Shown here: positions 7,181 to 12,539 of the stretch, one piece after another
Position numbering within the stretch: the first letter of the stretch is position 1
How the letters are laid out: every line of letters starts with the position of its first letter
From: Actinomycetes bacterium
GTDB lineage: Bacteria; Actinomycetota; Coriobacteriia; Coriobacteriales; Eggerthellaceae
NCBI GenBank assembly: GCA_023395755.1
Contig: JAEWYG010000088.1
Span: forward strand, 1 to 12,539
Length of the DNA: 12,539 nucleotides
Direction of reading: 5' to 3'
Position numbers and translations under genes: made by a program
The notes under the pieces: model-generated
What the model saw: only the letters and a program-made list of their open reading frames with translations
What the model was told of the DNA's origin: nothing
Database searches by the model: none

Positions 7181-8167
7181 ATGAACCGACGCAAAGCAAA
7201 CCGCGTACTGAGGGATGCGCCCTATGCCTTCAATGACAAAGAAGCCGAGATTCGCGCGGCCACAACTTATGTGCCACGCAAATCGTCGCGCAACGGAGCG
7301 CTTATTTTCAGCATTACGGTGTTCATTGCGACCTGTGCAGTAGTGCTTGGCGTTTTCTATGTGGCGACAGGTGCTATAGGGTTGGAGGCCGTTGTCTTCA
7401 TGCTGTTGGCTGCGCTTTTGGTGCTGTCATCAACTCATATCGCGTTGAGCTGGGAAAAAGTGGTCGTACTGCGGCTCGGAAAATTGAATCGCGTGGTGGG
7501 GCCGGGCTTGTACTTCACCATCCCTATCATTGAGCATGGAACGATTCGGGTGGATCAGCGCACTATTGCCACTCCCTTTTATGCCGAGAAAACGCTTACG
7601 GCAGACTTGGTGCCGGTAAACATCGATGCCGTGCTGTTCTGGGTGGTGTGGGATGCGGAGAAGGCCTGCACCGAAGTAGAAGATTATTATGCGGCCGTGT
7701 CGTTCTTGGCTCAGACCGCCTTGCGCGAGGCGGTGGGCCGCTCGACTGTGGCCGAGGTGGCCCTGCGCCGCGACCAGCTGGACGTGGAGATAAAGGAAGA
7801 TATCGAGAAGGAGGCTGCCAGCTGGGGTGTAGACATCATCTCGGTGAAGGTACGCGACATCGTTATTCCTGATGAACTTCAGGAAGCAATGTCTCTTGAA
7901 GCTCAAGCCGATCGCGAAAAGAACGCCCGCATGGCAGTGGTGAGCGCCGAGGCGGATATTGCCGAGATGCTTCAAGAGGCAGCAGGAGTGTACGGCGACC
8001 CAGAGGCGGCACTGCGTCTGCGCACGCTGCTTTTGCAGTACGATACGGTGAAACAGTCGAAAAGTGCCGTGGTAACGTTGCCAAGCTCGCTTTCGGGGGG
8101 CGATGGAGGCTCGAGTGGTTCTGGCAACTCTGTGATAGACAAAGTGCTTGACGGATTGAAGGGTTAG
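7181..8167 (+). CDS. SPFH/Band 7 slipin (stomatin-like membrane protein)
   Basis: This is a 328-residue slipin. After a charged N-terminus come two hydrophobic segments (~40-63 and ~67-87), as in bacterial slipins with a hairpin membrane anchor. The SPFH core follows: EKVVVLRLGKLNRVVGPGLYFTIP (92-115, spelled as in the family), VDQRTIATPF (124-133), VPVNIDAVLFWVV (144-156) and LREAVGRSTVAEV (181-193). The helical tail reads EAQADREKNARMAVVSAEAD (240-259) and EAALRLRTLLL (275-285), followed by a Gly/Ser linker and a short amphipathic end (VIDKVLDGLKG). Such proteins form oligomeric membrane scaffolds. The start has AAAGGCGAG about 7 nt upstream. It sits 16 bp after the nrfD-like gene and 4 bp before a GntR gene, so co-transcription is likely. 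A role in organising the NrfD protein or a membrane stress response is inference only. Confidence 0.9.
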   Translation: MNRRKANRVLRDAPYAFNDKEAEIRAATTYVPRKSSRNGALIFSITVFIATCAVVLGVFYVATGAIGLEAVVFMLLAALLVLSSTHIALSWEKVVVLRLGKLNRVVGPGLYFTIPIIEHGTIRVDQRTIATPFYAEKTLTADLVPVNIDAVLFWVVWDAEKACTEVEDYYAAVSFLAQTALREAVGRSTVAEVALRRDQLDVEIKEDIEKEAASWGVDIISVKVRDIVIPDELQEAMSLEAQADREKNARMAVVSAEADIAEMLQEAAGVYGDPEAALRLRTLLLQYDTVKQSKSAVVTLPSSLSGGDGGSSGSGNSVIDKVLDGLKG

Positions 8168-8171
8168 CAAG

Positions 8172-8651
8172 ATGAGGAACGAGAAAAAGGTTATCTCCAT
8201 GGACGAGCGCACTGACAACGACTGGGATAAGTTGCTTGACGGGTCTTCCCTGGGCGGCATCGAGTCGCTCGAGATCGACTACGACAGCGGCCTGCCCGTG
8301 TGGATGCAGGTGAAGAACCGGCTTTCGTATCTTATCGCGTCTGGTGAATATTTCGCCGGAGACCGGCTGCCCACGGTGCGTGCGTTAGCGGTGGACCTAG
8401 ATATTAGCTACAACACGGTGAATCGCGCCTACATGGATTTGGAGCGTGAGGGTTACATCTCTACGCGCAAGGGCAGAGGGACGTTCGTGGCTGAGATCGA
8501 CGCCAAGATGATCCCCGCTATCGACGAAACGGTGACCGCACTGGCCGACGAAATGATCCGTGCTGGCGCGAACGCAGGCATGAGCGACGATGCAATTCTG
8601 TCGATGGTGCGCAGTCGTATCGAGCACAAACGGTTTAAAGATGGGGTTTAA
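8172..8651 (+). CDS. GntR-family transcriptional regulator, YtrA-type
   Basis: This is a 159-residue regulator. The winged helix-turn-helix spans about 42-108: PVWMQVKNRLSYLIASGEYF, then GDRLPTVRALAVDLDISYNT (63-82), the recognition-helix stretch VNRAYMDLEREGYI, and the wing RKGRGTFV (99-106). The short C-terminal helical part (~50 residues) and lack of a large effector domain are typical of the YtrA subfamily, whose members usually repress their own membrane-protein operon. The start at 8172 has AAGGG 8 nt upstream; ATG at 8199 also has AAAGG 8 nt upstream and would drop nine residues, still leaving the DNA-binding domain whole. It lies 4 bp after the slipin gene, so autoregulation of nrfD-slipin-gntR is the natural hypothesis. 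No effector can be named from the sequence. Confidence 0.9.
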   Translation: MRNEKKVISMDERTDNDWDKLLDGSSLGGIESLEIDYDSGLPVWMQVKNRLSYLIASGEYFAGDRLPTVRALAVDLDISYNTVNRAYMDLEREGYISTRKGRGTFVAEIDAKMIPAIDETVTALADEMIRAGANAGMSDDAILSMVRSRIEHKRFKDGV

Positions 8652-8655
8652 ACGG

Positions 8656-8692
8656 CACTTGAGCGGCGCTAATCACTTGCCGCCACTTGAGC
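8656..8692. repeat. CACTTGAGC direct repeat enclosing a short dyad
   Basis: CACTTGAGC occurs at 8656-8664 and 8684-8692, 28 bp apart. Between them GCGGC (8663-8667) can pair with GCCGC (8679-8683) across an 11-nt loop. It follows the gntR stop directly and may be a weak terminator, although no T run follows. A regulator site is an alternative. Confidence 0.35.
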
Positions 8693-8714
8693 TAGCAAGC
8701 ACCTTCTCTCTTGA

Positions 8715-8734
8715 ATTGTTCCGTTCGAGATAAT
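8715..8734. promoter_or_regulatory. hip operator O1
   Basis: ATTGTT-ccgttcga-GATAAT is the first of four 20-bp dyads upstream of hipB. It matches the shared form ATTATY-nCGnnCGn-RATAAT, with one change in the left arm (G for A). The TATC-N8-GATA-like geometry resembles the HipB operators known in E. coli. Confidence 0.7.
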
Positions 8735-8753
8735 AACACCACCTTAGCTTGTA

Positions 8754-8773
8754 ATTATTCCGATCACAATAAT
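8754..8773. promoter_or_regulatory. hip operator O2
   Basis: ATTATT-ccgatcac-AATAAT has perfectly complementary 6-bp arms around an 8-bp centre. It begins exactly 39 bp after O1. The centre differs from the others by CA in place of the second CG. Confidence 0.75.
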
Positions 8774-8792
8774 CTATGCAGAGGTTGACGAA

Positions 8793-8812
8793 ATTATTGC
8801 GCTCGGCATAAA
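8793..8812. promoter_or_regulatory. hip operator O3 (overlaps the -35 box)
   Basis: ATTATT-gcgctcgg-CATAAA begins exactly 39 bp after O2. It covers the predicted -35 hexamer TTGCGC (8797-8802), so binding here should block RNA polymerase. The right arm deviates most from consensus. Confidence 0.65.
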
Positions 8813-8825
8813 AATAAGCTATAGT
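8797..8825 (+). promoter_or_regulatory. hipBA promoter
   Basis: The -35 is TTGCGC (8797-8802) and the -10 is TATAGT (8820-8825), with 17-bp spacing. Transcription would start near 8832, inside operator O4, giving a leader of ~30 nt. The -35 lies in O3, so the promoter is bracketed by operators, as expected for autorepression. TTGACG at 8785-8790 is an alternative -35, but it lacks an equally good -10. Confidence 0.6.
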
Positions 8826-8831
8826 CACAGA

Positions 8832-8851
8832 ATTATCTCGAACGCGATAAT
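8832..8851. promoter_or_regulatory. hip operator O4 (over the predicted transcription start)
   Basis: ATTATC-tcgaacgc-GATAAT has perfectly complementary 6-bp arms, with TATC-N8-GATA at its core. It begins exactly 39 bp after O3 and covers the predicted +1. This is the best copy and lies just before the hipB ribosome site (GGAG at 8853-8856). Confidence 0.8.
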
Positions 8852-8861
8852 TGGAGCTCAT

Positions 8862-9080
8862 GTGAAAGTGTTTGATGCAAAACTATTCGGACAAGAAATT
8901 CGACGCAGACGCAAAGCCTTAGGCTATACCCAAACCGAGGTTGCTCAGGTGTGTTGCGTTGGCGTGATGTTCATTTCGGAACTCGAACGCGGAAAAGAAA
9001 CGGCTCAACTGGGCAAAGCGATTCTAGTTGCAAATATGCTCGGTATGGACATACTCCTAAAAGATAGAGGCATCGCTTAA
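8862..9080 (+). CDS. hipB: HipB-like antitoxin, XRE-family DNA-binding protein
   Basis: This is a 72-residue helix-turn-helix protein with the pattern FGQEIRRRRKALGYTQTEVA (9-28), then CVGVMFISELERGKETAQLG (32-51) and a short C-terminal part with NMLGMDILLKDRGIA. It matches the small HipB/y4mF-type antitoxins, which dimerise, bind palindromic operators in their own promoter and hold the HipA kinase inactive. The start is GTG at 8862, with GGAG 5 nt upstream; the overlapping ATG at 8860 is followed at once by TGA and cannot be used. It stands directly downstream of four operator-like dyads and directly upstream of the HipA gene. The TAA stop is embedded in TAATG, which would couple it to a following ATG. 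Its size is at the short end for HipB. Confidence 0.88.
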   Translation: MKVFDAKLFGQEIRRRRKALGYTQTEVAQVCCVGVMFISELERGKETAQLGKAILVANMLGMDILLKDRGIA

Positions 9081-9110
9081 TGAGGCTATTGGTCACGGGA
9101 AATAGAAGGG

Positions 9111-10367
9111 GTGTTCTGCCTCGTTGGCATAGTGGAAACTGTTCCGCGGAAAGAGGAGCAGTTTTCTTACGCTGCCGATTTTGTTGAAGAGCACCCGGAT
9201 TCCGATTTGTCGATTGCCCTTCCTGTGCGCCTAGAGCCTTATCCTGCGCGGCAAACGCGAGCCTTTTCCAGTAACCTATTGCCTGAAGGCGAGGCTCTCG
9301 CTGCAGTGTCAAGAGCATTAGAAATGCGTAGTACGTCGTACCTGCAAATTCTTAATGCCCTCGGGAGTGAGTGTGTGGGTGCGGTTAAGGTTAAATCCGA
9401 AAACGCCGATCATGGGGAAGCCTTCGGGTACGACCCTTTATCTCGCGAAGAACTTGCTCTTGGTGTGAGGGACAGTAACTCAGAAATGGCTCTTCTGCAA
9501 ATTGGGTCGAGACTGTCACTTGCGGGCGCTCAATCTAAAGTGGGTCTGTATGTTGAGCGGGTAGAGAACTCTTTTTCGTATTATGTTCCTCGCGGAGGGT
9601 CGGCTTCGACGCATATTGTCAAGTCGAACAACAGGCAATTTGAGGCGTTGACCGAGAATGAGTATTGCTGCTTGAAGCTGGCTGAGGTCTGCGGTTTGAA
9701 GGTCCCACGCGCGTTTATCGACATTCTTGCAGATGATGCGCCTGCTTTGGTGATCGAGCGCTTTGACCGTGAAATTGAAGATACGTCATGTGGCGAAGGT
9801 GTGTATCTTGCGGTGCGAAGGAAACACCAGGAAGATTTTTGCCAGGCACTGGGTAAGTTGCCGAACCAAAAATATGAGACTTCCGGACAAAGCTACGCAA
9901 AACAGGTGCGGGATATTCTTTTTCGTCGCTCAAGTGATCCAGTTGGCGATTCATCGGCGCTGGTGAAAGCGCTGATATTCAATGTAGTGATCGGGAATTG
10001 CGATGCCCACCTGAAGAACTATTCCTTGCTCAAGACCAACGATTGGGCGCATTGCTCGCTTGCGCCGTTCTACGATTTGGTTTCTACGGTGGTGTATGAG
10101 GGTCTCGATCGTCGCATGGCAATGAGAATTGGATCGGCGAACAAAGTGGATGATGTTGTCTATAGCGATCTTCTTCTCTTGGCGCAAGAACTCGGCCACG
10201 ATAAAGCTCTGGTGCAAACAGCTTTTGAGGAAATTGCGCAGGGGGTTTGCGAGTATTTGAAAGATATTGTTGGTGAGGCTGAAGAGGTGTTTTCCGTAAG
10301 TTCGAACAAGCTCCAGCGTCTTGTGCGGTTTGCGAACAAGCAGGTTGATAGGCTTATGCTTGGGTGA
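9111..10367 (+). CDS. hipA: HipA-like serine/threonine kinase toxin
   Basis: From GTG at 9111 the protein has 418 residues (E. coli HipA has 440). It has the N-terminal HipA domain (VGIVETVPRKEEQFSYAADF, then SIALPVRLEPYP and NLLPEGEA at 55-62). The kinase core shows SLAGAQSKVGLY (136-147, P-loop region), STHIVKSNN (166-174), TENEYCCLKLAEVCGLKVP (181-199), ALVIERFDR (212-220), HQEDFCQALG, the catalytic GNCDAHLKNYS (295-305, Asp298), and the metal-binding APFYDL (318-323, Asp322). All catalytic positions look intact. Known HipA toxins phosphorylate aminoacyl-tRNA synthetases such as GltX, causing growth arrest. The 5' end is uncertain: ATG at 9080 overlaps the hipB stop (TAATG) but is one frame off, so the first beta strand of the domain seems lost or frameshifted. 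GTG 9111 has only a poor ribosome site. Confidence 0.85.
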   Translation: MFCLVGIVETVPRKEEQFSYAADFVEEHPDSDLSIALPVRLEPYPARQTRAFSSNLLPEGEALAAVSRALEMRSTSYLQILNALGSECVGAVKVKSENADHGEAFGYDPLSREELALGVRDSNSEMALLQIGSRLSLAGAQSKVGLYVERVENSFSYYVPRGGSASTHIVKSNNRQFEALTENEYCCLKLAEVCGLKVPRAFIDILADDAPALVIERFDREIEDTSCGEGVYLAVRRKHQEDFCQALGKLPNQKYETSGQSYAKQVRDILFRRSSDPVGDSSALVKALIFNVVIGNCDAHLKNYSLLKTNDWAHCSLAPFYDLVSTVVYEGLDRRMAMRIGSANKVDDVVYSDLLLLAQELGHDKALVQTAFEEIAQGVCEYLKDIVGEAEEVFSVSSNKLQRLVRFANKQVDRLMLG

Positions 10368-10751
10368 GTATGCCTCTCTGAGCGTGGGACGTTTAAATCT
10401 TCTTGGCTTATGCGCTCGTCTAGCAGGGACGACGTAGCGGATGTTGGAAAATGCTTCCGGCAGTCGCTAGATAGCGTGTATGAGATTTGAGGGGAATTGA
10501 GGCGGGGCCTCGAAGACGCTTTTGGGGTAGCAGCCTAAATTGCAAATGACTTAGGTTTCAAAGAAGCTCCGATGCTCGGTGAGCGAATTTGTCGTGACGC
10601 ACAACCTCGCTTGCGTGTGGTTTCCTAAGAAGGGTACTTTGTTTAACTGGTGAAATATGCATTAGCATTGTTTAGGGTGGGGACCTAGAGTCTGATATAG
10701 AACGATATCCTCAAAGTAATCTAATCGAATAGTTTGATTGTCGCAAGTCAT

Positions 10752-10760
10752 TGTGATAAT
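10752..10760 (+). promoter_or_regulatory. candidate promoter of the molybdoenzyme gene (extended -10)
   Basis: TGT-GATAAT at 10752-10760 is a TGn-extended -10. TTGATT at 10734-10739 lies upstream, but with 15-bp spacing it is a poor -35. Start near 10767 would give a ~155-nt leader containing the GGGGATATCCTG motifs. Confidence 0.3.
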
Positions 10761-10805
10761 GTGACAGTTATAAGGATTTGGCCAATTCTTATCAGGTACG
10801 TAATG

Positions 10806-10888
10806 GGGGATATCCTGTAGGATGGCGTTTGTGGGTGGCCATCGGCGGTTTAGCTTGGTCATCCCGCAAGAACGAAGGGGATATCCTG
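10806..10888. repeat. paired GGGGATATCCTG motifs
   Basis: The 12-bp sequence GGGGATATCCTG occurs at 10806-10817 and 10877-10888, 71 bp apart. Its core GGATATCC is palindromic. A third partial copy, GATATCCT, lies at 10704-10711. These are plausible binding sites for a regulator of the downstream gene, but no regulator is encoded nearby. Confidence 0.45.
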
Positions 10889-10914
10889 ACGAATCTTTGA
10901 TGACGAATCTTTGA
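10887..10914 (+). repeat. perfect 14-bp tandem duplication before the ribosome site
   Basis: TGACGAATCTTTGA is repeated head to tail at 10887-10900 and 10901-10914 without mismatch. The second copy runs straight into the GAGGAGGAG ribosome site. It looks like a recent slippage duplication in the leader. Confidence 0.85.
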
Positions 10915-10923
10915 GGAGGAGAA

Positions 10924-12539
10924 ATGTCAGGTACGAACGGCTCGCAAGGCGGGCTTACGCGTAGAAGCTTTCTCAAGACAACCGGTGCGGTTGCTGGGGT
11001 TGCGGCAGTTGCTGGCATCGCATCGCCGGCAAGTGCTCTTGCAGAGGATACGGCTGCTCAAACCAGCGCTGGCGAGCAGTTATTCAACTGTGCATGTCGC
11101 TCGAATTGCATGGGGGCATGCAATTTTAATGCACACGTTCGCGATGGAAAGCTGCTTAAGCTTACTCCTGCCGCCTACCCGGATGACGGCTATCGTGGAA
11201 GCTGCCTAAAGGGCATTTCATACGTAGAGCGTATCTACAGTCCTACGCGAATAAAGTTTCCCATGCGCCGTGCGGGTGAGCGTGGTGAAAATAATTGGGA
11301 GCGCATCAGCTGGGATGAGGCTGTCAACGAAATCGCGGAGAAGTTTAAATCCATCAGCGACAAATACGGACCGAAAGCCGTGGTCTTTGATTCAGCATCT
11401 GGGCAGTATGGATTCTTAAATGGCATCTACAATCCGCTTAGTCGCCTCTGCGCGGTAATGGGTTCTACAAAGCTCGCGGTAAGCTATGACTATGCGGCTG
11501 GGCATGGAATTGACCGTGTGCTCGGTACGGGTGATTGGGCGTACTGCAACGAGCCGAAAAGTGTGCTCGACTCCTCACTAGTTGTTATATGGGGGACCAA
11601 CCCCGTGCTTTGTGCACCCCAGAATTGGCGCTGGATTCAATGGGCTCGCGAAAAAGGGACGCGTGTTATCGACATCGATCCTATAAAGTCGGCGACGGCT
11701 CATCGTGCTGATGAGTGGATTCCCGTCACTCCTGGTCATGATGGCTACTTGGCACTTTCCATGTGTAATTATATCATCGAAAACAAACTCATCAACACCG
11801 AATTTCTGGTGAAGCAAAGTACCGCGTGCTTCTTAGTGCGTCGGGATACTAAAAAGCATGTGCGGAAAAGCGACTATGAAGAAGTGGCGACCGATCCAGT
11901 CACCAAAAAACCTGTCGACGATTTCTATGTATGGGACAATGCGACCAATGCCCTTACCCTTGTTGGTGCTGCGCAGGACCCGGCGATGGAGGGCTCCTTT
12001 TCTACACCTGATGGGGTTGAGGTTGATACTGCTTTCTCGCTGCTCAAGAAAGAGCTTAGTCAATACAGCGTTGCGAAAGCCAGCGAGCTCACGGGTGTTC
12101 CGGAACAACGCATCGTGAAGCTTGCGGAGGAGTTTGCAAGCGAGCGTGCTGTTTCGGTTAATATTACGTACGGACTTGACCACTATGTGAACGGCTACCA
12201 GAACACCTGGGCAATCGCGACTCTTTTGGCTCTTACCGGCCAATGCTGCCGTGATGGTGCAGGATTTACGGGAGTATTCACTGCCACCTATTCTCCTAAT
12301 ATTATGGCAGTGTGGACGGGTACACCTGAATTTAAGGAGCTTAATTCGCAAATCCCCAATGCCCTAGTAGCTGACGTTTTCGACTCTCAAAAACTTGAAG
12401 GGAAAGATTACCCACTCAAGGCAATGATCTCTTATTGCTCAAGTCTGCTGAGCAACCAGCCGTCTCAAAAAGAGTGGATGGAGAAAGTGCTTCCCAACAT
12501 CGATTTTTGGGTTGTGCTTGACACGGAATTCCACGATTC
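10924..12539 (+). CDS. Tat-exported molybdopterin oxidoreductase, DMSO reductase family (3' end beyond window)
   Basis: The frame runs off the right edge after 538 codons. A Tat signal is clear: TRRSFLK (12-18), a hydrophobic stretch, and ASALA-ED as likely cleavage site (~40/41). Next comes the [4Fe-4S] motif C58-x3-C62-x3-C66-x27-C94, then the bis-MGD binding region: ISWDEAVNEIAEKF (128-141), VVIWGTNPVL (220-229), VIDIDPIKSATAHRADEW (248-265) and PVTPGHDGYLAL (267-278). It should act outside the membrane as catalytic subunit of a respiratory reductase or dehydrogenase; the substrate cannot be told. The start has AGGAGGAG about 3-4 nt upstream. Around 188-195 (YDYAAGHG), where DmsA-type enzymes carry the Mo-coordinating Ser, I see Ala in my rough alignment. 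The usual iron-sulfur and anchor subunits would lie downstream, beyond the window. Confidence 0.92.
   Translation, partial: MSGTNGSQGGLTRRSFLKTTGAVAGVAAVAGIASPASALAEDTAAQTSAGEQLFNCACRSNCMGACNFNAHVRDGKLLKLTPAAYPDDGYRGSCLKGISYVERIYSPTRIKFPMRRAGERGENNWERISWDEAVNEIAEKFKSISDKYGPKAVVFDSASGQYGFLNGIYNPLSRLCAVMGSTKLAVSYDYAAGHGIDRVLGTGDWAYCNEPKSVLDSSLVVIWGTNPVLCAPQNWRWIQWAREKGTRVIDIDPIKSATAHRADEWIPVTPGHDGYLALSMCNYIIENKLINTEFLVKQSTACFLVRRDTKKHVRKSDYEEVATDPVTKKPVDDFYVWDNATNALTLVGAAQDPAMEGSFSTPDGVEVDTAFSLLKKELSQYSVAKASELTGVPEQRIVKLAEEFASERAVSVNITYGLDHYVNGYQNTWAIATLLALTGQCCRDGAGFTGVFTATYSPNIMAVWTGTPEFKELNSQIPNALVADVFDSQKLEGKDYPLKAMISYCSSLLSNQPSQKEWMEKVLPNIDFWVVLDTEFHD

Larger units (their letters stand above)
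10368..10923. other. 556-bp regulatory region before the molybdoenzyme gene
   Basis: No believable gene is seen on either strand here. It contains a CCTAA/TTAGG dyad (10534-10555), a GATAT/ATATC dyad (10694-10709), three copies of GATATCCT (two within an identical 12-bp motif), a possible extended -10 (10752-10760), and a 14-bp tandem repeat next to the ribosome site. I found no strong intrinsic terminator after hipA. The length and repeats suggest a regulated promoter with a long leader. Confidence 0.6.

Noticed and set aside
7430..8260. Minus-strand open frame of 276 codons
   Set aside because: It is antisense to the slipin and gntR genes, whose sequence motifs are clear; its translation has a shadow-like His/Arg-rich composition.
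8715..8851. CRISPR-like array, because four repeats occur at constant spacing
   Set aside because: The repeated units are only 20 bp, palindromic, with an AT-rich arm consensus and variable centres, spacers are 19 bp, and they sit in the promoter of a HipB-type regulator; operators explain them.
10411..10440. Possible terminator after hipA (CGTC/GACG pairing)
   Set aside because: The stem is only about 4-6 bp with mismatches and no T run follows.
10662..11018. Minus-strand open frame of 118 codons before and into the molybdoenzyme
   Set aside because: Its first part is the antisense of the Tat signal region (Ala/Thr/Pro-rich shadow) and it has no ribosome site or domain; it spans repeats better read as regulatory.
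11833..12351. Minus-strand open frame of 172 codons
   Set aside because: It lies antisense within the molybdoenzyme, which is strongly supported on the plus strand.

Overview
The window looks like a chromosomal segment of an anaerobic actinobacterium of the Eggerthellaceae/Coriobacteriia type. The reasons are a Tat-exported DMSO-reductase-family molybdoenzyme, an NrfD-type membrane protein lacking its usual partners, a YtrA-type GntR regulator, and moderate-to-high GC with GTG and TTG starts. This placement is inferred from gene content; no rRNA or marker gene is present.

Left third (1-5873, minus strand): a type I Wadjet plasmid-defence operon in canonical order jetA-jetB-jetC-jetD. jetA (DUF3375, MukF-like kleisin) starts at a TTG behind a strong Shine-Dalgarno. 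jetB (DUF4194, MukE-like) and jetC (MukB-like SMC ATPase) follow with 4-nt ATGA overlaps. jetD (topoisomerase VI-A/Toprim-like nuclease) is cut off by the left edge, so only its first ~50-56 codons are seen. Family knowledge says JetABC extrudes DNA loops and JetD cleaves small closed circular plasmids.

Middle (5874-8651, plus strand, divergent from jet): a ~350-bp intergenic region, then a compact three-gene unit. It encodes an NrfD/PsrC-like multi-pass membrane protein, an SPFH/slipin (stomatin-like) membrane protein 16 bp downstream, and a YtrA-type GntR regulator 4 bp further on. No iron-sulfur or catalytic subunit accompanies the NrfD protein.

Right of that (8652-10367): a hipBA-type toxin-antitoxin locus. 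Its promoter region carries four 20-bp palindromic operators (consensus ATTATY-nCGnnCGn-RATAAT) whose start points lie exactly 39 bp apart; this is the most striking non-coding signal in the window. The hipA 5' end is anomalous. An ATG sits in a TAATG overlap with the hipB stop but in a different frame from the rest of hipA, which suggests a +1 shift, a sequencing error, or use of a downstream GTG.

Right edge (10368-12539): a 556-bp regulatory region with repeated GGGGATATCCTG motifs and a 14-bp tandem duplication just before the Shine-Dalgarno. It precedes a Tat-exported molybdopterin oxidoreductase that runs off the window. The locus thus combines two defence or stress modules (Wadjet and HipBA) with respiratory-type membrane and redox genes. 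No tRNA, rRNA, CRISPR array, insertion sequence or convincing attachment site was seen.
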